The position numbers and the translations under genes were made by a program. Under the pieces are notes generated by a model that saw only the letters and a program-made list of their open reading frames with translations, did not search any database and had not been told where the DNA came from. From Luzula sylvatica (Eukaryota > Streptophyta > Magnoliopsida > Poales > Juncaceae): a stretch of DNA of 64,000 nt. The stretch covers positions 23,645,914-23,709,913 of the forward strand of contig OX326958.1 of NCBI GenBank assembly GCA_946800325.1, in the 5' to 3' direction. Within the stretch, counting starts at the first letter, position 1. Each line of letters starts with the position of its first letter. Shown in pieces: positions 35,516-48,400 of the stretch.

Positions 35516-37707
35516 AAATCTTTTATAATCATAAAATAATAATTTTATCTAAAACGTTACAAGCACAAATCAAACTTTTCAATTTTATACAAATGTTAAT
35601 TAAAAAAAAAACTCTGATATTAAATAGTCTCACAAGTATTACGTAATAAATACAAATTTTTTTCCTCCTGAAAGCATATCATATGTTCCAAAAGAAAAAT
35701 TCAAATGTTTTATTTAGAATATTAGACATGTGAAATAAAATAAAATTCTAAAAAAGGCAAACAAAATAACATAAAAGACGCAACTTGGTACCAATCAAAA
35801 CTGTTGTAATAAGTACAAAAAAACGCAGCTTGGTTCATAGACGCATAAAAGACGCAGCCGGGTAAAAAAAAAACTATATATGTGAACAGTAAAATTAACA
35901 GTAAATTCGGTAAACAGTAAACTTGTGAACAGTATGAACAGTAAAATGATGTGAACAGTATGTTGAAGAGGGTGAACAATAGGGGGTGACGTGACCTCCT
36001 GATTTGGCTCCAAAGTGAGGTAAATTTAATGGGGAGGGGTAAATAAGTATTAATTATGAGGTTAATGTTATAACTGTGTTCAAAATATTATTTCTACAAA
36101 TAAAATATTTGTCTTATGTTTATGTAAATTAAAATAAAAGAGCATCACTACAAGAAAATACACTAACAGGACATAACTATGTCTGTGATTTTACCTCTGA
36201 AAAGTCAAAAGTAATATAAAACATTAAATTACTTAAATAAGAAATCTACTTTGTGTACGTATCTAGGAGTACAATAACATAAATATTACTTTTTTCTTTA
36301 CAAAACCACACATTCTGCTGTTCTGTTTATGAGTAGACAAAAATTGGTACAAGGGTCATGTGAGAAATAGTCTCTGTCGTAAAAGTGGTATTTCATGTAA
36401 AACTCATGCATGCGGCCCTGTAGTTTCCATAAATTCTTAAAATCAGTGGATATTCCTCCAAATTTTTGTTCGTTTGAAAAATAATAATTATAATTAAAAA
36501 AAATATATTAAACAAAGAATTGATTACTGAAAAGATATATTTATGAGTTGAGAGTTCTCAAGTCTGAATCTGAAATACTACAAATTTTGATTTTTTTTAA
36601 ATTCGGTCTCGTTTATAAAATATTTTTTAAATTCGGCTTCTCCTATAAAATTATTCGGTCCCCCCCCCCCCCCCCCCTTGCTTACAAAGATGCAAAAATT
36701 AATCGGTGAATTAACAACTCCACGACTCCATTATTTATGTTCATTTGTTAAGAAAAATTCAATTCATATCGATTAAGTTTATGATTCGCATATGACTAAT
36801 TAATATTAAAAACTTAGACATTTATGGTTGGTTTATGTGACTCTATCATTACTCCGTTTTCGAGTACTGACCAGAAAGAAAACCTCACGAACCAGAAACA
36901 AAGAACAATAACAACGGGAACGAATCTAGTGACATGCTCTCTCGTAATTTTTTATATTCAAAATTTAAATATGATCATTAGAAATTGTCTCTGCTTACGA
37001 CGACCAAATGTTTCTCGCGTGATCCTTAACCGATAACTTTTCTAACGCATTTATAACATTGCAAGGATGAGTTGTTCTCTGACGAAACAAAATTTTCTTT
37101 TAAATACACTTTACTAAACAAGAAATAACTTTTTCTTTTTTTTTCTGTCAAAGAACTATGGATACTCTGGTCAGGGAGAATTAAACATTATTGGCAAGAA
37201 ACATTGATATCTACAGACTCAGTGAAATTAATTCGGAACTGTAGTCAATGGTCCTTCTATGATTCTATCTTCTACTAAGATTCTTCCATTATTAAAAGCA
37301 AACAAACGCATGCATACTCGCAACTACAATCCCTTTCACCCAAATAAACTTGGCTTTGCATGAATTGGCTGCATGCCTATAATTTAAATAAGAACAATAA
37401 TGGTTGCTCAGTGCAATTGTCTATATTTATATTATGTCTTATCAGTTGCATAATAAGTATACTCAGCCCACAAAGAAGCAGTTTTTTTCTAGGGAACAAA
37501 GTATAGGAACTGCGTATTCAGTGGCGGATCTTGTTCCGTATGTTCTTGGAGACGGTAATACATAAATTTTTAATTTTATAATAAAATACAATAGCATATA
37601 TATATTATCATTTAAAAATTTAAGGACGAGACTGTCCTTTTAGTTTCTTAATAAATTCATCACTGTTCATAACGATCAATGATGGATACAATTGAAATGA
37701 AAAATTC
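35516..37707. other. Gene-poor stretch with GAACAGTA words and a poly-C tract
   Basis: No gene was seen. The words GAACAGTA/AACAGTAAA cluster at 35885-35985. An 18-base C run lies at 36660-36677. The remaining sequence is AT-rich and unremarkable. Confidence 0.4.
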
Positions 37708-37715
37708 GTTAGGGC

Positions 37716-37859
37716 CTGTGTTGCACGGATACGCCGATACGGCGATACAGCGACGCGTATCGGATACGACGATACGACAATTTAACATATGATTTAGGAT
37801 ACGATACGGATACGGCGATACGGCTAAATTCGGTTTTTTGGAGTATCCGCGCAACATAG
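37716..37859. mobile_element. hAT-like MITE with GGATACG-iterated arms (144 bp)
   Basis: The left end is CTGTGTTGCACGGATACGCC and the right end, read in reverse, CTATGTTGCGCGGATACTCC. The body consists of repeated GATACG/CGTATC words. Flanking bases show a perfect 8-bp duplication GTTAGGGC (37708-37715 and 37860-37867). An 8-bp duplication fits the hAT superfamily. This copy defines the ends used for the related copies at about 4.9, 26.2, 31.8 and 33.4 kb. Confidence 0.8.
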
Positions 37860-37867
37860 GTTAGGGC

Positions 37868-39030
37868 ATATTGACATGACATTTTACCATAATTTTATAA
37901 TGTTTTCTTTTTCATATATGGTCACCTAGTTTTTTTTTTATGAAATATGGTCACCTAGTTAATGTCCAAAATTTGATTAATTTTATTTTTAGTAACAAGA
38001 GGATCCCCCAATGGTACTAACTGTCGAAAGAAAAATGAAAATTAGGTGTCCAAAGCTACTACTAAATAAAAATTAATAAAGATTATAAAGACTGTAAAAT
38101 ATGGGGAGACTGCAAATATTATATTGACTCCTGACAGACATGCTCGAGGTTTCATGTTCTCTTCTCCTCTAGAAAATATATTAGGTAAGGTTATAAGTAA
38201 AACAATACACAAAATATATAGGTTTAGTAAACTTCCTTGCACAACCTTCTAGAAGTCATTGTTCCATAAATATGTTTACCAAGCATGCTATCATCAATAT
38301 TAATTGACAAAGCTTCCTTTTTATGTCAATAACTAAGAATTAAAACATTATTCATAACAATTACTATTTCTGTTCGAAAACATCATTTTTAACTAGAATA
38401 TGTGATTCCTTTGCTGAAACAAGTTAATTGCTTTAGCAGTCCTTAATTAGATATTTAGATGGCAAGCTTATAATTATCCAAGTTTTGTAGGGTTATCTAC
38501 ATAATGTTTTTAAATGATGCTCATTGGTTTTGGAGCTATTAATTTATTTAGATAGAAAGGAGCATCTCTTGGATAATTGGGTGTTAGTACTTAGTAGATT
38601 TTCTGTTTTATTGGCAAGGTCAAAGGGCTCTAGTACCTATGAATTATGTATGTTTTATGGGCAAGGTCCTTCTAATTTTCACTAACAATTTGCAGTTTTG
38701 ATAATAATAATAGTTAATAGAGGCATATATGGTGCCACCATATTGCAACAAAAACGCACTAATTTTTAATTAACTTAATTAATTAACTTATGAATTAACA
38801 TACGTGGATTAATTGACGTCTTAATTAACAAATGATAATTAATATTTAAAAATTATTAATTCAATGTTTCTTGTTAATTGGGATGTTAATTAAATGAGTT
38901 AATATGGTGGTAGAGTATAATTTTTCATAATAATAAAAATAAGAATTAACATATTTGTTGTTTATTGGATGATTGTCTGTCTTGGTTATTAGTAATTAAG
39001 AGTATTTATGCATGTAATATTATTATTTGT
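37868..39030. other. AT-rich spacer
   Basis: No gene. TTAATTAA-rich, partly symmetrical sequence at about 38750-38920 is reminiscent of the repeat family at 15.4-16.1 kb, but too diverged to assign. Confidence 0.35.
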
Positions 39031-40790
39031 ATTCTATGTCAAAATTAGAAAACTAATTTATTTTTCAGAAATATTTTAAAACTAACACAAACCGGACGCT
39101 TAAAATCCGATAGATTTACAAATAAATTAAATTAATTAAACACTTTCAAAAATAAACAAAAATTGTACCGGATTTTTGAAGTCCGGTATTTTTTTGTATT
39201 TTATTTACGGATTTTTAAAGTCATGTGCTTTTCTGTTTTTTATTTTGCCGGAATTATGAAGTCCATTTTTCTGTTTTAAGTCCGGTTTTTATGTTTTATT
39301 TATCGGATTAAAGTCCGATATTTTTTTTATTTGCCAGATTTGTGAAGTCCAATATTTTTTCTGTTTTTTATTTATCGTATTTTAAATTCCGTTTTTTTTT
39401 ATTTACGGGACATTTAAAGTCAGGTAACTTCTCGTTTATTATTTACCTTGCTTTAAAAGTTCGATACTATTTTTTTGATGAAACTGCTAAATTATTTTAA
39501 TTAACCATCTAAATTCACCGGATTTTTTTACCCCCGCGGTATCAAATTTGTAAGGGAAATTTTTATTAGTAGACACAAGTAGAGTAATAATCACAATAAT
39601 AGCCACATTAGTTTTGAATTTATGAAAATGACACTCGAGAAATGTCAACATTAACTTCTTTTTTGGAAAATATGATTCATACTTATACGTAAATATAATA
39701 TTTATTTGGAAAATGTGATTTTTATTTGCGAAATAAAATACTTTTAGGTATATCATTTTATAAAATATGAAACATATTTTAGTAGGAACACATTTTTTTT
39801 AAAAATAAATATGATTTTATAAGATTTAATGATGAAACATATTTTCTAAAATTCATAATTGTAGTTTAAAATATTAATAGATATATCATTTTATATATAT
39901 CAAAAGGCACACTTTTTTTTAAAAGAAATATGATTTTCAAGATTTAACATTTGAATAATTTATTTTTCTCAAAACAATATGAATTTTTGTGATAAATAAG
40001 AGTGCAATATGGGGTAATCTATTAAAGAAGAATCAATCATACACATCTCTCAACCTTTGCCGAGAGTGTCATTTCTATAATTTTGAAACTAACATAGCTA
40101 TTGTTGTAATTTTCACTTTATTTGTGTCTACAGAACAAAAATTTCCAACTTTTAAAGTTCGATTTGGGTTAATAATTTTGAAACATTTGTAAAATATGGG
40201 TTAGTTTTCGATTTTTAAGACAAAAGGGGTATCGATACAAATATCCAAAACAATATCAATATTCATATGATTGTGATGTGACAATGTTCCCGTTTTTTTC
40301 AATTACGATTGTGTGTATCAATTAGAATCTTTAAATTTAAAATAAAAATTGAACAGACATTTAATTCATAAGATCAACCTACTATATATTTGGACTGTTT
40401 AGCATGTATTGTATGGGATCTAAATTCAAAAACTAACTCAGTTTTCAGAAATATTTCAAAACACAAATCATATTTTTAAAGTTTGGTAAATTTACATGGT
40501 TAATTAAATTAATTAAACACTTTTAACAATTTTACAAAAACAAAATAGTACCGGACTTTCAAATTCCGTCCTTTTCTCTATTTATTTTTTTGCTTTTTAT
40601 TTACCGGAATTTTAAAGTAAGGTATTTTTTATGTACCGAATTTACAAGTCAGGTACTATTTTTTTATAATTTTTTTAATTTAATTGTTTGACCATTAAAG
40701 TTCGGTTTGAATTAGTTTTGAATATGTAAGTTAGTTTTCGATTTTTCGACACAAAATGAAAAAATCATAGAAATGTTCCAATTGTTTCTT
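39030..40790. repeat. Complex repeat with CCGGATTTTAAAGTCCGGTA-type minisatellites and inverted segments
   Basis: Degenerate units built on ACCGGATTTT-AAGTCCGGTA with T-rich spacers occupy about 39100-39480 and, more weakly, 40545-40700. The bases before both arrays are also similar (CAGAAATATTT...AAATTAATTAAACAC). A segment at about 39540-39650 recurs inverted at about 40045-40155 (shared phrase GAGTGTCATTT on opposite strands). No gene is visible. Confidence 0.5.
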
Positions 40791-42390
40791 ACAACTACTT
40801 ATGAGTTATGATATGTTGTAAATATAATAAAAATACCAAATGCATTTCGTTTTGGAGTCACTGACTATAACAGTACATAAATATAATAAAAAAATAGTAT
40901 ATTTCACGTAAATACAAAGAAAGTTCAATACGATAATTATTTATGTGTGAGATTTGAAAGGCTATTCCAAAACAATGTGCATATCACTATTGCAATAGAA
41001 AATAAAAATATTTTGATTAGCTTCCACAAAAACAAAAAGAGAGAAAATGTTTTATTGTGAAATAAACAAAAGTAACCAATTTTATAAATTTTAAGATATA
41101 TTTTTTTTTGAATTATATTGTCAAAAAATTCTAATTTGCATGGGGATTCTAATTTAAAAATAATCTAAAATGCGAACTTGTCAAATGATTCACTCTAGGT
41201 GAATGTCTTGTCCAGCATCTAGTTGGTCATAATTGTTTGCTTGGATTTTCCCAATTTCAAAAACCGAGGAGGAAATTTAGATGATACCACAGCTCACACA
41301 ATCCAACACTCTAGCATTTGAATTTCGTCTTGATTTTTTTTTTTCCATTTTCATAATTTGATTTCAAATATGATTTGAGAATGCCCATTTGATCCAAAAC
41401 ACAAATTGAGATTTTCACTCGGTCATGCTTGATCTGTGTGCATTTAGGAAAATATAATCTAAAGATTCGACAGAAAATCCATTATTTATTTTACAAATTC
41501 ATACATTTGAGTTAGAAATTCATATCTTTTACACATTATACTTTTACGCTATTGTAAGTGGCATTCTTGTTACAAAAAAATCGAAACTTTTGATGCGTGA
41601 TTTGAAAATATTTCAAAATCAAATGATTTAAATATACATATATTCTAAAGGACAATTCTCGGTACATCCTTTTTAAAGAGTATTCCGGTGGGCGGTGACA
41701 TGCCGGTCAGTCAAACTCAATGCTGATGGAAAGTAGATGTGTCGGAGTTCGGTTGGATATTTTTACATTAAACCAGGAGGTACCTCCGCTTCGAAAACAT
41801 AAAATATAGAATTACGATTCAATTTTTTTTTTTAAATTTGTATTTAAGAAAATTATAAAATAATCATGCCATGTATTTTAAATTTTGCAGGAGATACATT
41901 TTATTTTGATAATTGTGACTTGTGAAGTTACAAAAAAATTTGGTTAATAATTTGTTCTAAATTTTATAATAACTATACATGATTCATTATACTATATATG
42001 TGTTATTATAATTCTATTTTACTCAACAATATTATATCCACTATATTTTCAAGGACAAAAAATAATTATTTTTTTTCCAATAGAGCTAACTTGTTAATTG
42101 CCATGCAAATATTTTAAAATAAAAAATATTATTTAATTTTTTTTTGCAACGAAATACAAATATATGTTTTTTTTTTTCATTTTCTCTTTCATGAGGGCAT
42201 ACATATCTTTCTAAAATTACGTACACATTATACTATGCATTTATTTATATATTAAAATAAGTATTATTATGAATTTTAGATATTAATATTATATTAAATT
42301 ATGCTATGAATTTATTTGTATATTAAAATAAGTATTAATATGAATTTATTTAGATATTCTTAGTAAGTTCATTTTATTTGCTCATTATTG
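40791..42390. other. AT-rich gene-free stretch
   Basis: No coding region, terminal repeats or structured RNA was recognised. Confidence 0.35.
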
Positions 42391-42394
42391 TATT

Positions 42395-42600
42395 TGTGAT
42401 TCGTTACACGATTGGCTACAAAAGTAATGCAACACTAAATCTTGTCCTTATTGTGACTTGTTACACGATTGACTACAAAAATGATAGAATTATAAAATCA
42501 AAAAATACATTATTGTGACTCGTTATACGATTGGCTACAACAGTGATGCAACACTAAATCTTGTCAATTATTATAATTCGTTACACAATTGATTACAAAA
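42395..42600. repeat. Tandem-like units around CGTTACACGATTGGCTACAA
   Basis: The phrase CGTTACACGATTGGCTACAA and its variants occur four times between 42400 and 42600. Two of these are followed by ATGCAACACTAAATCTTGTC, at a spacing of roughly 115-120 bp. The last unit forms the start of the 500-bp duplication. Confidence 0.65.
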
Positions 42601-43580
42601 ATAATAGAACATAAAATCACAAAAAAACATGTTTCATGTTGTCTTTCATTTGGAAATTTTTAATATGGATAGTATTATTAATTAGATTTTGGATGATGAT
42701 TGATTTCCTATTTAAATATAATATTAAATAAGTAAATAATTGTTTGTTTCCAATTATTTTTTTAATTCCTATATGATTTTGGATGATGTGATTAATTTTT
42801 TTTCCTATTTAAATATACTCACCCACCCTTAAGTACCTCAAATTAAACATGCCCTGCGTAAATTAAACCTTTTAGGGGGTCAATTTGAAAAAACACACTA
42901 AAAACTAGGATCACAAGTTCTCGCTCGTATTTGACTGGATTATAATTCGATAATAACTAACTCGTCATCAACTCGGAGTTAATTGAGTCGAACCGACCTA
43001 GCTCGAAAACATATCGAGACGGCCTCGAGCCAGATCCAGTTATCTCATCAAGTAAACTCGAAACATATTCGATCTCGATTTTACACAATTGATTACAAAA
43101 ATAATAGAACATAAAATCACAAAAAAACATGTTTCATGTTGTCTTTCATTTGGAAATTTTTAATATGGATAGTATTATTAATTAGATTTTGGATGATGAT
43201 TGATTTCCTATTTAAATATAATATTAAATAAGTAAATAATTGTTTGTTTCCAATTATTTTTTTAATTCCTATATGATTTTGGATGATGTGATTAATTTTT
43301 TTTCCTATTTAAATATACTCACCCACCCTTAAGTACCTCAAATTAAACATGCCCTGCGTAAATTAAACCTTTTAGGGGGTCAATTTGAAAAAACACACTA
43401 AAAACTAGGATCACAAGTTCTCGCTCGTATTTGACTGGATTATAATTCGATAATAACTAACTCGTCATCAACTCGGAGTTAATTGAGTCGAACCGACCTA
43501 GCTCGAAAACATATCGAGACGGCCTCGAGCCAGATCCAGTTATCTCATCAAGTAAACTCGAAACATATTCGATCTCGATT
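42581..43580. repeat. Perfect 500-bp tandem duplication
   Basis: Bases 42581-43080 and 43081-43580 appear identical line by line, including homopolymer runs. The unit starts TTACACAATTGATTACAAAA and ends in GATCTCGATT. No gene lies inside. Identity over 500 bases of non-coding DNA means a very recent event or an assembly artefact. Confidence 0.93.
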
Positions 43581-43880
43581 TTTTCTATCATGTTAATTCA
43601 AAATGTATAATATCCTAGTGATGACACGTTAATATATATAATACATAATACAAATAATTTCGTTGACAATTATGTTGTAATATTCATTAATTTTGTTTCT
43701 TATAACACTTGTATGTTTATATTGTTATATTGTGTTGGATTTGTTGGTATCGAAATTGTTTTATTTTGTTGACAATTTTTTTTTTCCAAACTAATTTCAA
43801 AATAATTTCAACAAACCAAATCAAATCACATTAACTTTGTATTAAGATGACAAAATCATGATCACGAACTCTGTCTCAAG

Positions 43881-45097
43881 CAATGTTGTAAAATACGGAA
43901 AACGGTACGGAACGGTCGGGGACCGTAAAACGGGATTATCGTAAAACGGTCGAAAAACGGTGAAAAAACGGTGAAAAAACGGTCAACGAAATCGATAATA
44001 ATTTAATTAAAATTTATACATAAAACCAAAAAAATATATAATAATTTATTTTTTTAATAATAAAAATATAACATACATTGAATGAAGACTTTGATTTTTA
44101 AAAACTAAAAAAATAGTTTACTCACTAGTCACTGCCAATTACAACCAAAACATAGATTATAAATTCCAACTAAAATATAGACTCGAGAATTCCACACACT
44201 GCCAATTACACACTTACACACTGCCAATTACCCACTGCCAATCTTGATTCTAAACATAGACTCGAAGTCAATTAACCACTGCCATAATTACAACTAAACA
44301 TTTATTAGAAATCATAAATTTCAAAATATAGATTAAGCTACTGTAGCAGAGAATGAAGAAGCAAGATTACACACTGCCAATTACCCACTCCCAATCTTGA
44401 TTCTAAACACACTAATTTCAAAGACAAATTCAATTAACTTCAATTGACAGTTCTAAATTAATTCACTTCTCAAATCTCACTTCAGTCATCACTTCATAGT
44501 TTATACTTCTAAATTAATTCAATTAGCCAATGTACCAGAGAATCAAGATCGCAACCACGTCAGCCGAGATCGCAGAAAAAGCTAGTCGCCAGATCAAGAT
44601 CAAGAGAAGGATGTGCGAGGTCTAGATCGAGAGAGAGCAGGTTGTGCAAGGTCGAGATCGCATCACTTCGCTTCACTGTCGAGGTCGAGATTAGAAAAGG
44701 CTGTGCGTGAGTCCAGATCGAGATCGAGAGAGAGAGAGAGAGAGAGAGAAAAGGCTGTGCGTGAGTGCGTGAGAGTAGACCACAAATTGGGAGAAGGTTG
44801 TGCGTAAGAGGACCAGAAACGGATGTGCGTGAGCTTGAAAAGAAAATGAAAAAAAGTTGGGCTGGAAATAATTTGGGCCGAAAAAAGATAAAATAACCAA
44901 AAGCCCATTACATGTCAAGCTAAAAACGACCGTTTTTCGGTCCGAAAAACGTTTTTCGCCAAAAAAAAAACGGTCAAACACGTAAAAAAACGTTTGACCG
45001 TTTTTTCAAACCGTGTTGCAAAAAACGGGACGTTTTTCCACCGAAACACCGTTTTTTCACCGTTTTTCACCGTTTTTCGCCGTTTTTTACAACACTG
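43881..45097. mobile_element. hAT-like foldback element with AAACGGT-iterated arms (1217 bp)
   Basis: The terminal repeats are CAATGTTGTAAAATACGG on the left and, read in reverse, CAGTGTTGTAAAAAACGG on the right. The flanks carry a perfect 8-bp duplication GTCTCAAG (43873-43880 and 45098-45105), typical of hAT elements. The left arm iterates AAACGGT/AAAAACGGTG; the right arm (about 44928-45090) iterates the complementary ACCGTTTTTC words. The interior is non-coding, with ACTGCCAATTAC repeats (about 44130-44400) and an AGATCGAGA-rich tract (about 44580-44745). No transposase is present. Confidence 0.85.
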
Positions 45098-45105
45098 GTC
45101 TCAAG

Positions 45106-45463
45106 TAATACTACTCGAGAACTATATATATTTCTTATATACTCCAATATCACATTTGTTTAGAGAAAATCTTGGTCATCTTTTTTCTAACATGTCCAAA
45201 ACACCGGAAGTCCCTACAAGAATAACAAAGTCCATCATTGTTAACAAATAGTTAGTAACATTTCACCGGAAGCCTCTTATAATTAATATACAGACCCAAA
45301 ATATTCTCCTTAATAGTAACAAAAAAAAGTAAATTATAATTATTTTTTATCAATTTTCTCTTCTCCTTAACCACTCGCTATCATCAAACAAAAAATAACG
45401 GAATAAATGCACTATACAATTGCAATTTCCAAAAGAGAGCCAATCGGGAAGTGACAAGTGTTA
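45106..45463. other. Spacer behind the ARI gene
   Basis: This is the 3' flank of the minus-strand ARI gene. No other feature was identified. Confidence 0.4.
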
Positions 45464-48400
45464 TCAAGCTGGAGGCTCGTTCAAATCGAAAAGGGATTTT
45501 CCTCGCTTATGAGACGAACAACCGTTCTCGTCGGACGAACTACTAGATCCTTCCTTTTCAACTACCGGTCTCTTACCCAACGCTGGTGTCATTGTCGTTC
45601 CTATATATATATATTTTTTTATCACGATTAAACTTAATGGGATGAGATGCGTGGATATATTTGGACGATTTTGCCCCTCATTGTAAAGGAAGAAATGAAA
45701 GAAAGGAATGCCCAAGGAGAAAACAAAAAATGAGAATGCAGAATTTTCAATATTTGAGAACATCACCGAGAAACTAAGTTTTAACAATGGTGGTCCCACA
45801 ATTATTAACCAAAAAAAAAAAGATATATTCATGATTTAGTCCTCGGACTCTCAAAATGAGAATGAGAATGCGGTATGTTTATTTTTTTAACCCAGCCTAA
45901 TAACGATTCTCTCTTATCTCTCTCTACTGAATAATGCAGGAGACTGGAGATCTCGGAACTACATGGAAAACAAAATCCAGGTTTCTCAATTACCGTCCAA
46001 TGGTCCAACCTAGAAAAAAAAATAGATAAAAAAAACTAGATATGGTAATTAGGAAAAATACCAGGGGCAGAATTGGAATTAAGGCAGCTCTCAGGTTGTT
46101 GACTAGTACGAGTACTCTCCTCTGACGCGTCCAAACAGATTGCCGGAGTACTAGCCTCTGGCGCGTCCACACTGATTGCCAGCTCAGCAGCCTTCTCTAC
46201 ACCTTTGGATTTATACGGAGAAATGCTGTGTGTGCTACGCAGAGGATACAACAAATCATTCTCTATGCACTGATACCTGCACATCCCCAAAAAGTGTGAA
46301 ATTACCGAAATGCCCTTGAGTTATTGAAATAATATGTTTGAACGTACATTTGTTTGCAGAGGCGGTCGACGACGTCAGAGAGGTTGATGACGTTCTCCAT
46401 CATGTATTTGATTTCCGGGTCGCTCGATTCCTGGAATTCCTTTTCCAGGAATCCTGATAACCTCTCCACATTGAATTCTAACTGTTGCTGCTGGTCCTCG
46501 AACAAATTCTGCTTCATCTCCCTCTCCTAAACAAAACCAAACAAATAATAAATAAATAAATTTATACCCCTCTAAAATATATTAATTTCATCTATACCCC
46601 TCTAAAATATATTAATTTCATCTATACCCCTCAATTCTTTATTTGATATAAAACTATCTTTTATTTATACTTGCTTGAGAGGGTAAATATGATATTTTTA
46701 TTTTGGAAAGGGTAAATAAAATATTTCAAATTTTCAAAAGGGTAAATATGTAAATGTCCTTAATTAAAAAAAATTGGTACCTTAGGGGTCATTTCGTCCT
46801 TGAAAAGCTCGTCGCCAAACATGTAATAAGCAAACGGGTAGGAATAAGTCAAGACCCGTCTAGATCGAAAGAGTCTGGCGAACCCGTTACTGACCCACGA
46901 ATAATCCTTGATCAACGAGTCGCGGTTCTCCAAGACCGAGATCTTAGCCTGAGTCGTGTCCTTGAGACTCGACTCCTGTTTCAACGAGTCCATATGGGCC
47001 TTGTACCGGTTGTGGTAGTGCACGTACCGGTACAGATTACGTTTCGCGTGCTCGGTACGGGTTTGGTCATCCTCGGTGAACCGTCCGCAACTGTGCCCGT
47101 TAATGGTTGACCATGTGTGGTCCCGCCCTGTCGGTCCCCCACACAACCAACTGTACCGAAAAACAAATATTTAAACGTTAAATTTAAAAAAAAAATTATC
47201 ATAATTATGAAAAAAAATTGGGGGTTTTGGGTAAATATTACCAGAAAGCTTGGCCGCAGATACATGCCACCAAATTACACCCACCATTTTTCTCCACGGC
47301 TTTTCTACACTTCGGACAGGGTTTCGTATTAACCGTGATCCAGTTCACCGTTTCGGACTCGTCCTTACACTTCTTCGCCCACAGGTCCCACATGGCGCAA
47401 CTACACGGCGAGTGAGCCACTTTCAAGCACCCGAAACAAAACTGGGACCCACAAGTACATTCAACCTCGCAAACCAAATCCCCTTTGACTCGAATCGCAT
47501 TGCCGCAGTTAGGCACGCTGGGGCACCACTTGACCGTGTTGTTGTCCTCGATGTAGGACTCGAGTAAAAACTGGTCGAACTTGAGAGCCAAGTCTGGGGA
47601 GGAAATGGAGACAAGAGAGCGCACGATCGATTCGTCACAGATTGTTGGACATTTGGGCGACATGCATTTGATTCTTCTGCTTAGTCCTTCGTTTATCTTC
47701 ACTATGAAGTGTCCTGTCCAGCCTGGCATACAAAAATGAGAAATATCAGATATATCCTTTTGGAGGGGAAGTTCTATGATAGACCCATTTTCTTATCATG
47801 GACCCTTTTTCAAAAAATTATTTTAAGAATTTTAGCTATTTATTAATTAATTATATATAAAATTTATGTTTTGGATAGCATTAAATGATAAATATACACT
47901 AGAATCTTACAAAAAAAATCATTATTTAACAAATATTCGAAATATTTTTTTTTTAAAAAATGGGTCCATGATAAGAAAATGGGTCTGTCATAGAATTCCC
48001 CCTTTTTGGAGACAGTTTAATAAAAGGGGGAAAAGGACGTACAGTCGTTGCAGAATAGATGGCCACAGTCCATTTCAGAGGAGTTCTTGACAGGTACGTC
48101 GTCAAAGCAAATTTGACAGGTTGTCATACCGGTTAAGGGTTTTTTAGACTCAGAAATAGAGATTCCTGCGTCAGAAAAGAGTCGATTTCGTCCCTTTTGA
48201 TCTAAAAGTTCGAAGATTCTCTCCACGTCCCATCTGTAGTGTATCAACAGAGTTCTTGCGTGGTGTTCTGGTAATGCTAGCATGTCCGTTATTTTCCTCA
48301 AATCCTCTTTCTACAAATTCAAGAACAAAAAAATGGAGAATACATGTTATTTTGTGATTTTGCATGGGTATAAATGGAATTAGTTCGTATAAGTAACGTG

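Noticed and set aside
36660..36677. Run of 18 C as an i-motif or regulatory element
   Set aside because: A single homopolymer without supporting context; length may be a sequencing artefact.
44613..44981. Arg/Ser/Glu-rich (+) and Ser/Leu-rich (-) frames
   Set aside because: They come from the AGATCGAGAGAG tract inside the foldback element, with no conserved domain.
45464..45832. 122-residue minus-strand frame as an independent gene
   Set aside because: Only its last 45 residues, from 45600, are coding, as the final ARI exon; the upstream part is intron 7.
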